Assembly: GCA_024220525.1 (NCBI GenBank)
Contig: JAMYWO010000018.1
Location: 175,810-190,227 of the forward strand
Direction of reading: 5' to 3'
DNA length: 14,418 nucleotides
Source: Cochliopodium minus
Taxonomy: Eukaryota > Discosea > Himatismenida > Cochliopodiidae
Below are positions 1 through 10,393 of the stretch, piece by piece (position 1 is the stretch's first letter; every line of letters starts with the position of its first letter). The position numbers and the translations under genes are program-made. The notes under the pieces were generated by a model. That model had not been told where the DNA came from, made no database searches, and worked only from the letters and a program-made list of their open reading frames with translations.

Positions 1-3000
1 GATGAGGATTGGGAATTCGAGTTGTCTGGTATCTTGGGTAATCAAATAATTTCAAATAATTCTCATAAAAAACATCCGATTTCTTGAAAAATAATTATAA
101 AATTAACAATTAAAAATAAAGTATAATCAAAAACAAAATATGGTCAAAAAACAAAGTATAATTAAAAACAAAGTATAATTAAAAAACAAAGTATAATTAA
201 AAACAAAGTATAATTAAAAAACAAAGTATAATCAAAAAACAAAGTATAATTAAAAAACAAAGTATAATTAAAAAACAAAATTCTTTTAATATAGAAAACT
301 AATTTCAAATAATTTTTAAAACTGAATTCTCTTTTAAATGTCAAAACAAATTTCAAATAATTTTTTTTTAAAAAAAAATAAATAGTGCATAGTGGAAAAA
401 CAATGGACAGTGGACATTATTACTCTATAATAAAAAGCAAAGAAGATGGACAATGGTACAAATTTGATGACAGAAGAGTGACACCATTCCCACAAGAAGC
501 ATTGAAAGAAGGACATGAATTGTTCATAGGAGAAGTGTACATGTTGTTTTTTGAAAAGAAAAAGAAAATAGAAAAAGGAGTTTTCAGCACTTCTCTTTTT
601 TACAATCAACCTTCTCAAGACATCAAAGTTTCTTCTTCCATCACAAAAGACATTTCTCGTTTCAATTCTGAAATGTTGCAAAAACGTCAATTTCATGAAC
701 CAGAATACCTTTTCTTCATTTTCAATCTCATTCTTCATTCTCCTTTTCTCTCCTCTTCTTCTTCTCTTTCCTCCTCTCTTTCCTCTCTTCCCCCTCCTTC
801 CCTCGACTCTTCTTCTCTCGACTCTTCCTCTCTTCTTGACCCTTCTTCCTCCTCTTCCTCTTCTTCTGATTCTTCCTCCTCCAATCCTGAAGAAGGTATT
901 CCTTTTTATTTTTTTTCTTTTTTTTTTTTTTATTTTTTTAAAGTTTTTTTTTTATTAATTTTTATTTTTTCTTAATTTATTAATTTATTAATTACAGATA
1001 ATTGTTTATTTTTTTTGAAATGAATTTATTCAGAGAATTATTTTAATTATTTTTTTTAAAAAAATTGTTATTTTTTAAAAAAAAAAAGGAGAAAAGAAGG
1101 AAAAGAGAAGCAAGGAACCAAGAAAGATGATAATAGTAAGCAATGACAAAGAGAAAAACAGAAAAGAGTACAAAAGATACGAAAAAGGAGATGAAGAAAA
1201 AGACGTTTCACTGAAAAGTTGCATGTTGAGTTTTTTCTTTGTTTTTGAAACAGTTATTGTCAACAAAAATGCTCAACTCTTCAAAAATTGGAAAGATGTT
1301 TTGATTTCCATTTTCTCTGAAAGTCCAAGTGCTTGTGGTTGGGTTTTGCATTTGTTATCCACCTCTCGTCGTGATAAACTTTTAAAACATTGTTTGATTG
1401 AATCAAATGAAAGATGGTTGCGTGAAGGTTTCTCTGAATTTTTGTCTGCATGTTTAAAAGTTACCTTCTTTTTTTTTTTTCTTTAATTTTAAAAAAATAA
1501 ATTTAAAAAATATTTAAAAATTATTTTTCTTTTAAAAATTATTTTTTTTAATCAATATTTAGCTTTTTTTTCCTTATCAATTTTTTAGGTTTTGGCACCA
1601 TACGAGTATGAGTTGTTCCCAAGAAATGTGAATTACAAAGATGATTCTAAATTCTTTGAATATCTCGAAAAGAAGAAAAAAAGAGAAAGTGATCTCGTAA
1701 ATTAATTTTTTAAAAAAAAATTTTCTTTTTTATTTTCTATTTTTAAAAACATTTTGTTTTTTAAATATTTTATTTATTAGTTTATTTATATTTTGAATTT
1801 ATTCAATTTACTTTACTTAAAAAATGATAATTTATTTGTTTTAAAATATTTTAATTCACTTTTTTTTTTTATTTCATTTTATTAATTTCTTTTATTCATT
1901 TTTTTTAATTTTCTTTTTTTAATATTTATTAAAAAAAAAAAAATAGGAAGAGAAATTGGAGAAAGGATTGATAGAAAGCATGGCAGAAGAAGAAACACAT
2001 CCAGAAGAAGAAGAACAAAAGAAAAGAGCAATAAGTGTCTCATTTGTGAATTATTTACTTTCTTTGATGGAATATGTGAGAAGATACTGGAATCAATTTC
2101 ACCAATATTTTTCTGTCATCAACAATTATTGTCGTCAAGGTCAACCTGAGCGTCTCCATCTTTCCCTTTGTACTATCCCTACTCCTCATTGTTCTCCTCT
2201 TCGTTTCATTGCTCTTTGGATCGGTTTTTTATTTTAAATTTCTTTTATTTTCATTCTTTTATTCTCTTTTCTTCTCTTTTATTCTCTTTTCTTTTCGTTT
2301 TATTCTTATCTTTCATTTATTTTCGTTTTATTTTGTTTATTAAGATTCTTCTTTATTCATTAATTTTATTTTATTCTTATTATTTATTTTTATTTTTCTT
2401 TTCATAATTCCATTTGATTTCATTTTAATTTCATTATTTTAAAAATTAAAAGATTGGTACATGGGAAGTCTTTCTCCAAAGAGTGGATATGGAAGAACTC
2501 AACTTGGAACATACAGCGAGGTATTTTATTAATTTAATTTATTTATTTAATATATTTCTTTATTTAATTTATTACTTTAATTTAATTTTAATCTTTCTTT
2601 TATTCATTTAATTTATTTAAAATTCTTATTCTTTGCTTTTATAACACTTCATTGTTTAGAACGCAAAACTTGTGGAATATTTCCGTTGTTTTGAAGGAGT
2701 TTTGTTGACAATGAAAACAAACTCAAAAACCAGACCTCCAACTTCTCTTGGTAATACAGATCGAAAATTTATTTTAAATTAAAAAAAAAACTAACAAAAC
2801 CTTTTTTTTTTTCAAAAAAATGAAAATTAAAAAAAACACAGGTGATGAAAATCCAGAAATGGACGAGGATTCACTATACTTGTTCTCCAAAAAAGATATG
2901 TTCAAATCTCTTATCAAACAATCTTATGATTTGGAAACAAACAAATCGATTGTGAAACATTGGTCATACAATGACGAAGAAAAAACAAAGTGGATAATAG

Positions 3001-3443
3001 ACATTTGTTTGAATGCTTTTGAATCTTCTTTCTCTGAAGACAAACCCAAATTTCCTCTCAACATCGCTACTTTACTCAAAACCATTGTTTCAGAAGTGAA
3101 TGATGACTTTGTTCCTCTAAGGATTGCCTCGATCTTCAAAAAAAGGAAAGGATACTACTCAAACAGCGATACTTCTTTTTTTGGAGTTTTGAAATCCAAT
3201 AACCACAGCAAGTCTCAAACTGTCTTTCAATCTATTGGTGTCATGACTTCTCTTCTTCCTGATGACAACAATGCTGGACATGAACTTGTTACTGCTTACT
3301 TCTACAAAATAAGAAGCAAACTTGATTGGATACTCACCTTTCTTCAGAAAAACTCCACCCTTCCAATGTTTGATAGCATCTTCAAGAAATGGACATTGTT
3401 GTTGGAAGGAAAACTTCACAAAGAAGGTGTTTGGAAAGACTAA
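1..3443 (+). CDS. Ubiquitin carboxyl-terminal hydrolase (USP family), 5'-truncated by the window edge
   Basis: Thiol protease that removes ubiquitin from proteins. Exons as I splice them: 1-37, 386-895, 1089-1459, 1589-1696, 1947-2223, 2453-2520, 2660-2750, 2842-3443 (TAA), giving 687 residues in the window. The end of the catalytic domain is clear: the His box HSGKTMDSGHYYS (residues 14-26, catalytic His 23) and WYKFDD (36-41), which carries the acidic partner; the Cys box lies upstream of the window. A Ser-rich low-complexity stretch follows (about residues 130-180), then an acidic/Lys-rich linker, then about 450 residues of largely helical C-terminal region. Known: long C-terminal regions like this occur in USP9X/USP24/USP34-type enzymes; that assignment is inferred from layout and weak resemblance. 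The exon 2/3 junction, with an A-only tract before AAAG, is the least certain splice. The gene converges on Rab7. Confidence 0.88.
115..281 (+). repeat. Intronic minisatellite, period 17-18 bp
   Basis: Direct tandem repeat inside the first visible intron of the USP gene (38-385). The unit is roughly ACAAAGTATAATTAAAAA. The core GTATAAT occurs eight times with spacing of 16-19 bp, plus one variant copy near 138. It explains most of this intron's unusual length (348 bp, the longest in the window). No coding or regulatory role is visible. Confidence 0.9.
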
Positions 3444-3762
3444 ATCTAAATTCTTCCAATCCTTTTAATACTCAAAAAAAAACTATTTCCCAAATTAAAA
3501 TCAATTATTCCATCCAAATCTTGTTTTTTTTAAATCCTTTTCATTTGATTGATAAAAAAAAAATAATTTCATAAAGTTTGATTAACAACCTTTTAATCTA
3601 AGCACTCAACTGCACATAAAACACAATTTATGTATTTTAAGTTCCTAAGTAGTGCAAAATAGTTCTTGGGTCTTAAACTTAAAAACAAATAATTGTTTTC
3701 AAAGTCAACAGAAAAGATATATCAATTTTTTTTTTACATTTTTATTCATTATAAAATACTTT
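3444..3762. other. Intergenic region between convergent USP and Rab7 genes
   Basis: These 319 bp hold the 3' flanks of both genes. The sequence is A/T-rich with homopolymer runs and no open frame of note. The only recognisable signal is the likely Rab7 polyadenylation hexamer at 3741-3746 on the minus strand. I see no AATAAA close downstream of the USP stop. Confidence 0.6.
3741..3746 (-). terminator. Probable polyadenylation signal of Rab7
   Basis: AATAAA on the minus strand (TTTATT on plus), 16 nt after the Rab7 stop codon. The position is close to the stop but plausible for a compact protist gene. The hexamer is common by chance in DNA this AT-rich. Confidence 0.4.
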
Positions 3763-4735
3763 TTAACATCCACAAGTCTTTGTATCTTTTGCATTTTCAT
3801 CCAAAGTGATGTTATCATGAACAAATTCAACTTCACTTTCACCTTCTTGGCTCAAAGCATTCTTTGCAATTGTTTGAAAAGCTTGTTCAACATTTATTGC
3901 TGCTTTTGCAGAAGTTTCGAAATAAGGAATGTTTCCTTTTGATTGGCACCATGATTGTGCTCTTTTTCCAGTCACAAGTCTTTGATTTTCCAAATCAATT
4001 TTGTTTCCAAGAACAACAAATGGGAAATTATCTGGATCTCTTTTATTATAAAAAGGAAATATGAAAATAAGGGAAAGAAAAATGAGAATCATTTGAATTA
4101 TTTGTCTTTGATTTTGGAAAATTCTTATATTTTCCTTCAAAGATTTTTCTTTATTTCGGAATTAATTTGTTGTTTGTATTCTAAGGTTTTGTTTTTTCTT
4201 TACCTTGGTCCTGCTTGAATCAAAAATTCACTTCTCCAACTATCCAAATTTTCAAAGGTTTTTGCAACATTGACATCAAAAACAAGAACACAACAATCTG
4301 CTCCACGATAAAATGCAACCCCTAAACTTTGAAATCTTTCTTGTCCTGCTGTATCCCAAATCTTTTTTTATTTTATGGAAATAAGAGAAATAAATAAAGG
4401 TATTATAACATAATTTTAAAAAGAGATCTTTCATAGAATAGATTTTAAAAAATTAGAAATGAAAATGAAATTACTTGCATGGTCACCAATCTATCATCAA
4501 CCATAACTTCTTTTGTCAAAAAATCTGCTCCAATTGTTGCTTTATATTGATTTGAAAATTTTCTATTCACATATTGATTCATCAATGAGGTTTTTCCTTT
4601 AAATTTTTTTTGAATAACAATTGAGAAATTATTCTGTAAAATTTTGTTTGATTTTTTGTTATGTTTTGTTTTTTTACCAACACCACTATCTCCAAGGATA
4701 ATTACTTTCAATAATACTTTTTTTCTTGATGCCAT
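3763..4735 (-). CDS. rab7: Rab7 small GTPase
   Basis: Late endosome/lysosome (and phagosome maturation) GTPase. Four exons on the minus strand: 4735-4678, 4596-4475, 4361-4204, 4039-3763, giving 204 residues, the usual Rab7 length. Visible motifs: P-loop GDSGVGKT (15-22), switch [19 protein letters not shown] in switch II, guanine-binding NKID and ETSAK, and a C-terminal Cys-Gly-Cys typical of Rab geranylgeranylation. The stretch [14 protein letters not shown] followed by [12 protein letters not shown] is very like amoebozoan Rab7 as I remember it. Intron 1 (81 bp) splits a glycine codon in the P-loop; all three introns end in AAG. Its first exon and upstream region are duplicated, inverted, at 14156-14418. 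It is divergent from the GH28 gene. The assignment is firm; no part is missing. Confidence 0.96.
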
Positions 4736-4925
4736 TTTTGTTTGTTTTTCTTTCTTATTTTTAAAAGAGATTTTTTTTTTTATTTTATATTTTTAAATAT
4801 TTTATGTGATGTTTAAAAATAAAAATATGAAAAAGAAAAAGAAACAGATTCAGATCAAAGATAAAAAAATGAATAGATTTATTTTTCTCAACAATCACAT
4901 CTAAAAAATCACAATCTCTTAAAAA
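4677..4925 (-). repeat. Inverted repeat arm L: Rab7 exon 1 plus about 190 bp of upstream DNA
   Basis: The reverse complement of this segment matches 14156-14418. The 59 bases from the start codon are identical. The upstream part is nearly identical apart from small insertions and deletions in T-rich tracts (for example TATCTTTGAT here against TATCTTTTTTTCTTTGAT there). Similarity stops abruptly beyond about 4925. This is either a segmental duplication that includes promoter and 5' UTR or, less likely, an assembly effect. Confidence 0.93.
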
Positions 4926-5095
4926 GATCAATTTTTCCACTCTTCAATTCTACAAAATATCAATATTGACAAATTCTTTTGCATATTTGAATTTTATTTG
5001 AGAATCTGAATGGATAACTGATGTTCCATTCAAAATAGTTGCATTTGTTGCAGATTTTCATTTTATGCGATAAATAGAAAGAAATTTAAATAAAA
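4736..5095. promoter_or_regulatory. Shared divergent upstream region of Rab7 (-) and the GH28 gene (+)
   Basis: These 360 bp separate the two divergent start codons and must hold both promoters. The Rab7-proximal half (to about 4925) is conserved in front of the second Rab7 copy, including GATGTGATTGTTGAG and TTTGATCTGAATCTG as read toward Rab7, so these are candidate promoter or 5' UTR elements. The GH28-proximal half has no recognisable motif. A 36-codon open stretch on the minus strand (4950-5057) is noted as a finding. Confidence 0.5.
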
Positions 5096-7326
5096 ATGGA
5101 AATTAAAACTTTGATTTTGATAATTCTTATTTCTATCTCCCTAATAAATGGAACTATAGTTACATATAATGGCATAATAAATGATACATCAACTGAAGCT
5201 TGTTGGAAAAATGGTGAATTTAAAAACTTTTTTCTATTTAAATAGAAAAAATGAAATTTATTTCTTTTCTTCATTCTTGTGCCAAAACTTTCTTTTAGGT
5301 CAATTATTCAATCAAACACTCCAAAGTTTAAAACCAGGAGATACCTTTATAATTCCTAATAACACCATATTTTATACAATGGGTGGTATAAAAGCTTCAA
5401 ATTTGAGCAATATCATCTTTCAAATAGATGGGACCATTGCTTTCTCTGGTAAAAAAGAAAAAAAAAGATTTTTATTCAAATAAAAAAAATTTGATACAAC
5501 CTGGCTTTGGATATAATTTTTAAACTTTATGAAATATTAATCAATCTTGTTTGGTACCCTTTTATTTAGGGAATATTAATAAAAAGAATAAAAGTATATT
5601 ATTAATAATAATTATTATATAAATTAATTAAATTTCAATAAAAGATGACATTGATGCATGGCCAACTTACCAGGGTGGACAAGTGTTGGAATGTTTTGAA
5701 TTTTCCAATTTTTATAACGTAACCTTTACTTCCAAGTCTCGTTTGGGTCTCCTAAATGGAAGAGGTGCTAAATGGTAATTAATTTAAATAAATATAAAAA
5801 TTAAAAATAAATTGTGAATGTAATAAATAATAAAAATAAATTGTTGAAATAGCTTTTATTTTATTTTATTTTTTTTTTGTAGGTGGGGTAATTTTTTTTT
5901 AAAAAAAAAATGAAAAATTAATTTCAAAAAAAAAACAATCCAAGGAATACCTGGTATTGGATTTTTATTGAGAGGAGAAAACAGACCTAGGTTATTCAAC
6001 ATTGGAAATTCCCAAAAAATTTTAGTTGAATATCTTTATTTCCTTGTATTTATTTTTTCATTTTTTCATTTTGAATTTTTTTTTTTTTAATTTTGAATTT
6101 TTTTTTTTGAAATTTTATTAAATTATTTTTGATGTTTGTCTTCATTTTATTTTTTTCCATTAAAAATTTTTTAATCAGGATTCTCCTTATTGGACATTTT
6201 GGGGACATGAAATGGACGGATTGGAAGTGAGATATTGCAATATTACTGCTAAAAGAAATAACTTTGATGGACATGACTTTGTTGATCTCAGTGCTTTTAA
6301 TACTGGTAAGAAAATAAAAATAATAAATGAAAATAATAAATAAAAATAATTAAAAAATAAAATAGTAGAATAAATAAATATAAAATGAAATAATAAATAA
6401 AAATAATTAAAAAATAAAATAGTAGAATAAATAAATACAAAATAATAAATTAAAAGTATAAAATTAAAATGAATTAATTTTAAATTAAGATGGGTTTGAT
6501 GTGACGGGGAGAAATGTTTGGATACATGACAGCAGTGTGTGGAACCAAGATGATTGCTTTTGTGTGAAGGATGGATCAGAAAACATGCTTTTTGAAAATC
6601 TTTCAGCAAGTGGATTGGGACTCACTATTGGTTCTATTGGAGGATCTAATGTTAGAAATATTACTTTCAGAAATGTTCACATGCCCCAAACTTTTAAAGG
6701 AATTTATTTGAAATTTCGAAATGGAGGTAAAAATTTTTTTTTATTTATTAAATAATTAAATAATTAAATAGTTAAATAATAATTTAATAAACAATTCTTT
6801 TTTTCTTAGGAGGAAATATCACGGACATTTTGTATGAGAACATCGTCATGGATGAACCAGAACAATGGCCTATCTGGATTGGTCCTGCTCAACAAACTTC
6901 CGATAGAAACCCTTGCTCTGCAGGTCCTTGTTCCTTGTGTTGGCCCGACATCCCTTTTGCAAAATGTAAAAAATTAACTTTTAAAAAATTTTTTCATTTT
7001 TAATCTCCATTATGAAAGGTGATCCTGTTTTCAATGGTTTTTTTGGAAATATAACCCTCAGAAATGTAACAATTAATCGTCCTAAAAAAAGTGCGGGTGT
7101 AATAATGGGTCCTTCCAAACTTCCAATGCAGAATATAGGTAAAATTCTTTTCTTTTTTTTCTTTTTCTGTTTTTATTATTTTTTTTTTTTTTGTAAAGTG
7201 TTTGATGGGGTTGTTGTAAATGATGCTCCTTCAAATAAAGACAACTACTATGAATGCGAAGGAGTAACTAATGGTTTGGCTACAGGTGGAACCAACCCTG
7301 TCCCTTATTGTTTCAAATCAAATTAA
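5096..7326 (+). CDS. Secreted glycoside hydrolase family 28 (polygalacturonase-like)
   Basis: Pectin-type polysaccharide hydrolase with a right-handed beta-helix fold. Ten exons: 5096-5213, 5299-5448, 5645-5774, 5883-5887, 5945-6045, 6179-6305, 6490-6726, 6810-6965, 7019-7138, 7199-7326, giving 423 residues. A signal peptide is visible: MEIKTLILIILISISLING. GH28 hallmarks: GLLNGRGAKWWG (W133, W134), SPYWTFWG, NTDGFDV (209-215) and NQDDC (229-233), so the three catalytic Asp are present. The usual Gly-His-Gly is Gly-Leu-Gly (252-254), and the usual Arg-Ile-Lys is Tyr-Leu-Lys (283-285). Several Asn-X-Ser/Thr sites fit secretion. Exon 4 is only 5 nt. The start is the first ATG in frame and leads straight into the signal peptide. 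Family is certain; substrate is not, and the substitutions could mean a non-polygalacturonase specificity. Confidence 0.94.
5883..5887 (+). other. 5-nt micro-exon of the GH28 gene
   Basis: GTGGG, flanked by ...TTTGTAG upstream and GTAATTTT downstream. It completes the first Trp codon (TG|G), supplies the second (TGG) and gives the first base of the following Gly (G|GA), yielding the conserved WWGIPG. Joining exon 3 directly to 5945 shifts the frame and meets a stop within about 15 codons; retaining intron 5888-5944 also meets an in-frame stop. Introns on either side are 108 and 57 bp. Confidence 0.85.
6329..6443 (+). repeat. Two-copy direct repeat (about 58 bp) in GH28 intron 6
   Basis: Copies at 6329-6386 and 6387-6443 are almost identical, sharing AAAATAGTAGAATAAATAAA. 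The whole repeat lies inside intron 6306-6489. It is a simple tandem duplication of A/T-rich intron sequence with no visible function. Confidence 0.88.
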
Positions 7327-7331
7327 ATGAA

Positions 7332-7357
7332 AATAAATTTAAAATTAAAATTTTATT
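7332..7357. terminator. Overlapping polyadenylation signals of the GH28 and Sel1 genes
   Basis: The stop codons of the two convergent genes are 33 bp apart. AATAAA lies at 7332-7337 on plus, 5 nt after the GH28 stop. AATAAA also lies at 7352-7357 on minus, 2 nt after the Sel1-gene stop. Either transcript must extend into the other gene. In DNA this AT-rich the hexamers could be chance. Confidence 0.35.
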
Positions 7358-7359
7358 TT

Positions 7360-10118
7360 TTAATTTATTTCTTGGAGGAAATGACAAAGATATTTTATGA
7401 TAATCAAAACTATTCCTTTCACTAAGATATTAGAGTTTTGGATTTTAGAATTCTTTCTATATTTCGATATAAGGAGAAGAGTTTCTATTTTTTCTTTCAA
7501 ATCTTTGCTTGAATCCCAAAATTCATTGTACTCCATTTTCCATTCCACTTTTCCTTCTTTTAATAAACTTTCCAAACTATTTTTGGATTTGCAAGAATCA
7601 TTCAAGAGAAAAAGTTTTAACAAATAAAAAGATGCTTTTTCGAAATCTTTAAAACTTTTGAAAATTTTGACCAAAAACTTTATTGATGGTTTATAATTAA
7701 GATCAGTGGCTTTTTTGTTAAGAAGTATTGCTTTTTCAATATCCTTTTTTACAAATTTTCCATTGTAGTAAAAATGTGAAAGTTTAAACCTTTTAGAAGT
7801 GGGGGGAAATAAAAGTTTATAAATGAAAATAAAATAAAAAAGGGTACATTGAGAAAGCGTTTCCTTTTTTGACAAAATCTTCGTAAATTTGAATAAATTT
7901 TTGAGGGTTTTTTGGAATTCCACCCAAACCTTCAAGATAAATGGAAGCAATGTACTCAATCGAACGATTATCTCCCAATTCTATTGCTTTTTCGTAATAT
8001 TCTATCGCTTTATTTATATCTCCTTGTATTCCATTTCCTCCCTCAGTGTACAATCTTCCTAATTCCTTCCTTTGTTTTATACAATTTATTTAATTCTTAT
8101 CGTTATTAATTTAATTGATTATATTTTAATAATTATTTTAATGATTATTTTAATGATTATTTTAATGATTATTTTAATGATTATTTTGTTTGATTATTTA
8201 TTTGATTATTGATTATTTTATTTGATTATTTTATTATTTTATGAATAAATTTTTTTTTGTTAGAATTAAGAAAAGATTACAAAGAATCAACATTTCCTAA
8301 AAGAGAAGCTTTTTCAAAGTATTTTAAAGATTTGAGATGGTTGGGTTCTTCATTTTCGAAGCCATCTTGATAGAGGAAGGCGAGGTGAAGGTAAGATTTA
8401 GAATTTCCTTCTTTTCCTCCTTTTTTGTAAATTTGAATCGCTTTTTGCATGTTTTTCTCCACCCCCTCTTTTTCATTCTCATATATATTTCCCATTTTTA
8501 ACCTTTATTTCAATTTATTATAAAATAAAAATAAAAATAATCTTTTAAAAATAAAATTAATAAAATAAATAAAATTGAGTTTTATTATTGCCAAATAAAA
8601 AATAAACATTATTTGTAATTTTGTTAGATTTTATTTTATTATTTACTATTTATTTTATTATATTTTATTTTTACAAGGAATCAAGACAACCTAAAAGTGA
8701 AGCTCTTTCATAAAGTTCTAGTGCTTTTTTTACATCCACTTCTATCCCATGTTTCCCGAAAATATAAATTAATCCCAAATTGTACCTTTTCAATCAAAAA
8801 AAATAAAAAAGAATAAAATCATTGAAAAAAAAAATTTAAAAAAAAAAATTAATAAAAATGATAAAAATATAAAAAGAAATCATTATAAAAAAATTTTTGA
8901 AAAAATAAAAAATAAAAAAATAATCAATAATATAAATGCAAAAAAGGATAGAATTAAAAAAAATATTTAAAAAATAAAAAAAAATAAAAGAGAAAGAAAA
9001 AGGATGGAAGTACATGGCAATGGTTTCATTTTTTTCTATGGCGAGGAGATAAAGGGAGATGGCTAGGGAAGGGTCTGGAGGAAGAAAAGGGGGAATACCA
9101 TCTTCGTAAAAAACAGCCAAACCCACTATTGCTGCTGGTTCTTCCAATTCTGCCGCTCTTTTCATGTACTCCACCGCCTTTTTCATGTCCACTCTTCCTC
9201 CCTCTCCTATTTCATACATCTTTCCTTTTAAAAAGAAATTAATAAATTTTTTTAAAAAAAAAATAAAAATAATTATAAAAATAATAAAAATAATAAAAAT
9301 ATAAAAACTAATAAATGTAAGTTTAAAAAAAATTTATGAATTTAAAAATAAAATAAAATTGAACTTAAAATTTTACCCAAGTTATAAAGAGCATTGCTAT
9401 GATTGAGAAGGGCGGCTTTTTCATAAAATTTTTTAGAAATTTCCAAATTTATTTCGATACCACTTCCTCCCTCGTATAGATATGCCAAATTTACCATGCA
9501 ACAACTATTCCCCATGTCCATTCCCATTTCTAAATATTTTTTTGCTTTTTCAACATCTTTTTCTACCCTTTTCATTAAATTTTAAAATTTAAATAAATAT
9601 TATAAATTATTTATCAAATTAAATAATATACCCTTTTCCTTCATCATAAAGTATACCCAACATGTTTAAACAATAACTAAAGATAATATAATCTCCTACA
9701 TTATCTTTTGTTTCTTTTTCGCATTTTAGAAATTGTTTTTCTTTTGAAAGAAAATATTTGTTGAAAAATTCAAAACTCTTTTTATCATCTTTATCGCATT
9801 CCCATCCCCTAAAATAACGAAATCCCAAAGAGATTAAATCTCCTTTTTCTGAAAGTTCCAAGCACTATGCGTTTTTATTTAAAAAGTTTTTTTTTTATTA
9901 TAATATTTAATTTCTTAAAATCGAATTCTGTTTTCAAAACACGATGACATTTACAAGTATGAACTGAAAATGAAGATGTTTCTTACAATTTTTTTTGAAT
10001 TTTCTTCGTTGATTTTGATTCCTTGTCCATAGTATAATTTAAACATCTCCTCAATTTTGTAATTATCAGATTCATTCTTTTCATTTAAATCAATCTTTCT
10101 TTTTTTCTCTTTATTCAT
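7360..10118 (-). CDS. Sel1-like repeat (SLR) protein
   Basis: A helical-repeat scaffold of the TPR-like Sel1 type; such proteins usually assemble complexes (Sel1/Hrd3 in ER-associated degradation, chitin-synthase activators, many others), so no specific role can be given. Eight exons on minus: 10118-9987, 9864-9632, 9567-9377, 9224-9014, 8785-8675, 8502-8281, 8069-7848, 7789-7360, giving 583 residues. About 12 SLRs of 36-38 residues cover almost the whole chain, with the pattern LG.LYxxG...D..KA..Y..KA...G. Clear units include LYNLGKMYEIGEGG, MYNLGLIYIFGKHG, LKELGRLYTEGGNG and IEYIASIYLEGLGG; the last 100 residues are degenerate and Lys/Leu-rich. There is no signal peptide or membrane segment, so it is probably cytosolic. 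Exons 5-7 are exactly 111, 222 and 222 nt. The start codon is followed by a Lys-rich N-terminus. Its stop lies 33 bp from the GH28 stop. Confidence 0.93.
8120..8188. repeat. 12-bp tandem repeat in an intron of the Sel1 gene
   Basis: About five copies of ATTATTTTAATG, followed by degenerate TTTGATTATT units to about 8230. It lies entirely inside intron 8070-8280. It is simple A/T repeat expansion. Confidence 0.85.
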
Positions 10119-10393
10119 GGATTTGTTTTTGTTTCAATTTTTTTTATTTCTCAAAATTAATAGGAATATTTAAATTGAGGGAAGATATTCAGATTTTGTA
10201 GAATTGATATGTGATAATATCATTATGGACCGAAAAAAATTAAAAATTGAAGGATAAAAACAAAAACTATTCAAATTTTGCACAAAAGGGTTTGATAAGA
10301 AATGAAAAAATATTTTATTTTTTTTTATTGTGATTTCAAATAAAATTGAGGAGAAATCCTATCATATGAATTAATTTGTTTTTTGGGATGAGT
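10119..10393. promoter_or_regulatory. Spacer between two tandem minus-strand genes
   Basis: These 275 bp contain the 3' flank of the NTPase gene (likely AATAAA on minus at 10324-10329, about 65 nt after its stop) and the promoter region of the Sel1 gene. No other open frame or recognisable element is seen. Confidence 0.5.

Noticed and set aside
162-356. Minus-strand 64-residue open frame rich in NYTLFF repeats
   Set aside because: It is the translation of the intronic minisatellite; the repeat pattern comes from the DNA repeat, not from a protein.
2168-2407. Plus-strand 79-residue Phe/Leu-rich frame resembling a membrane protein
   Set aside because: It is mostly intron 2224-2452 of the USP gene; apparent membrane segments are translated T-tracts.
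3763-4218. Plus-strand open frames opposite the Rab7 gene
   Set aside because: They are antisense shadows of a Rab7 gene whose minus-strand frame is certain.
6187-6609. Minus-strand 140-residue open frame opposite the GH28 gene
   Set aside because: It is antisense to real exons and includes the duplicated A/T intron repeat; composition is Phe/Tyr/Ile from homopolymers.
8836-9013. Hydrophobic C-terminal tail (Phe/Ile-rich) on the Sel1 exon ending at 9014
   Set aside because: It is read-through into an A/T-rich intron; splicing at GTACTT (9013) continues the Sel1 repeat pattern in the next exon.
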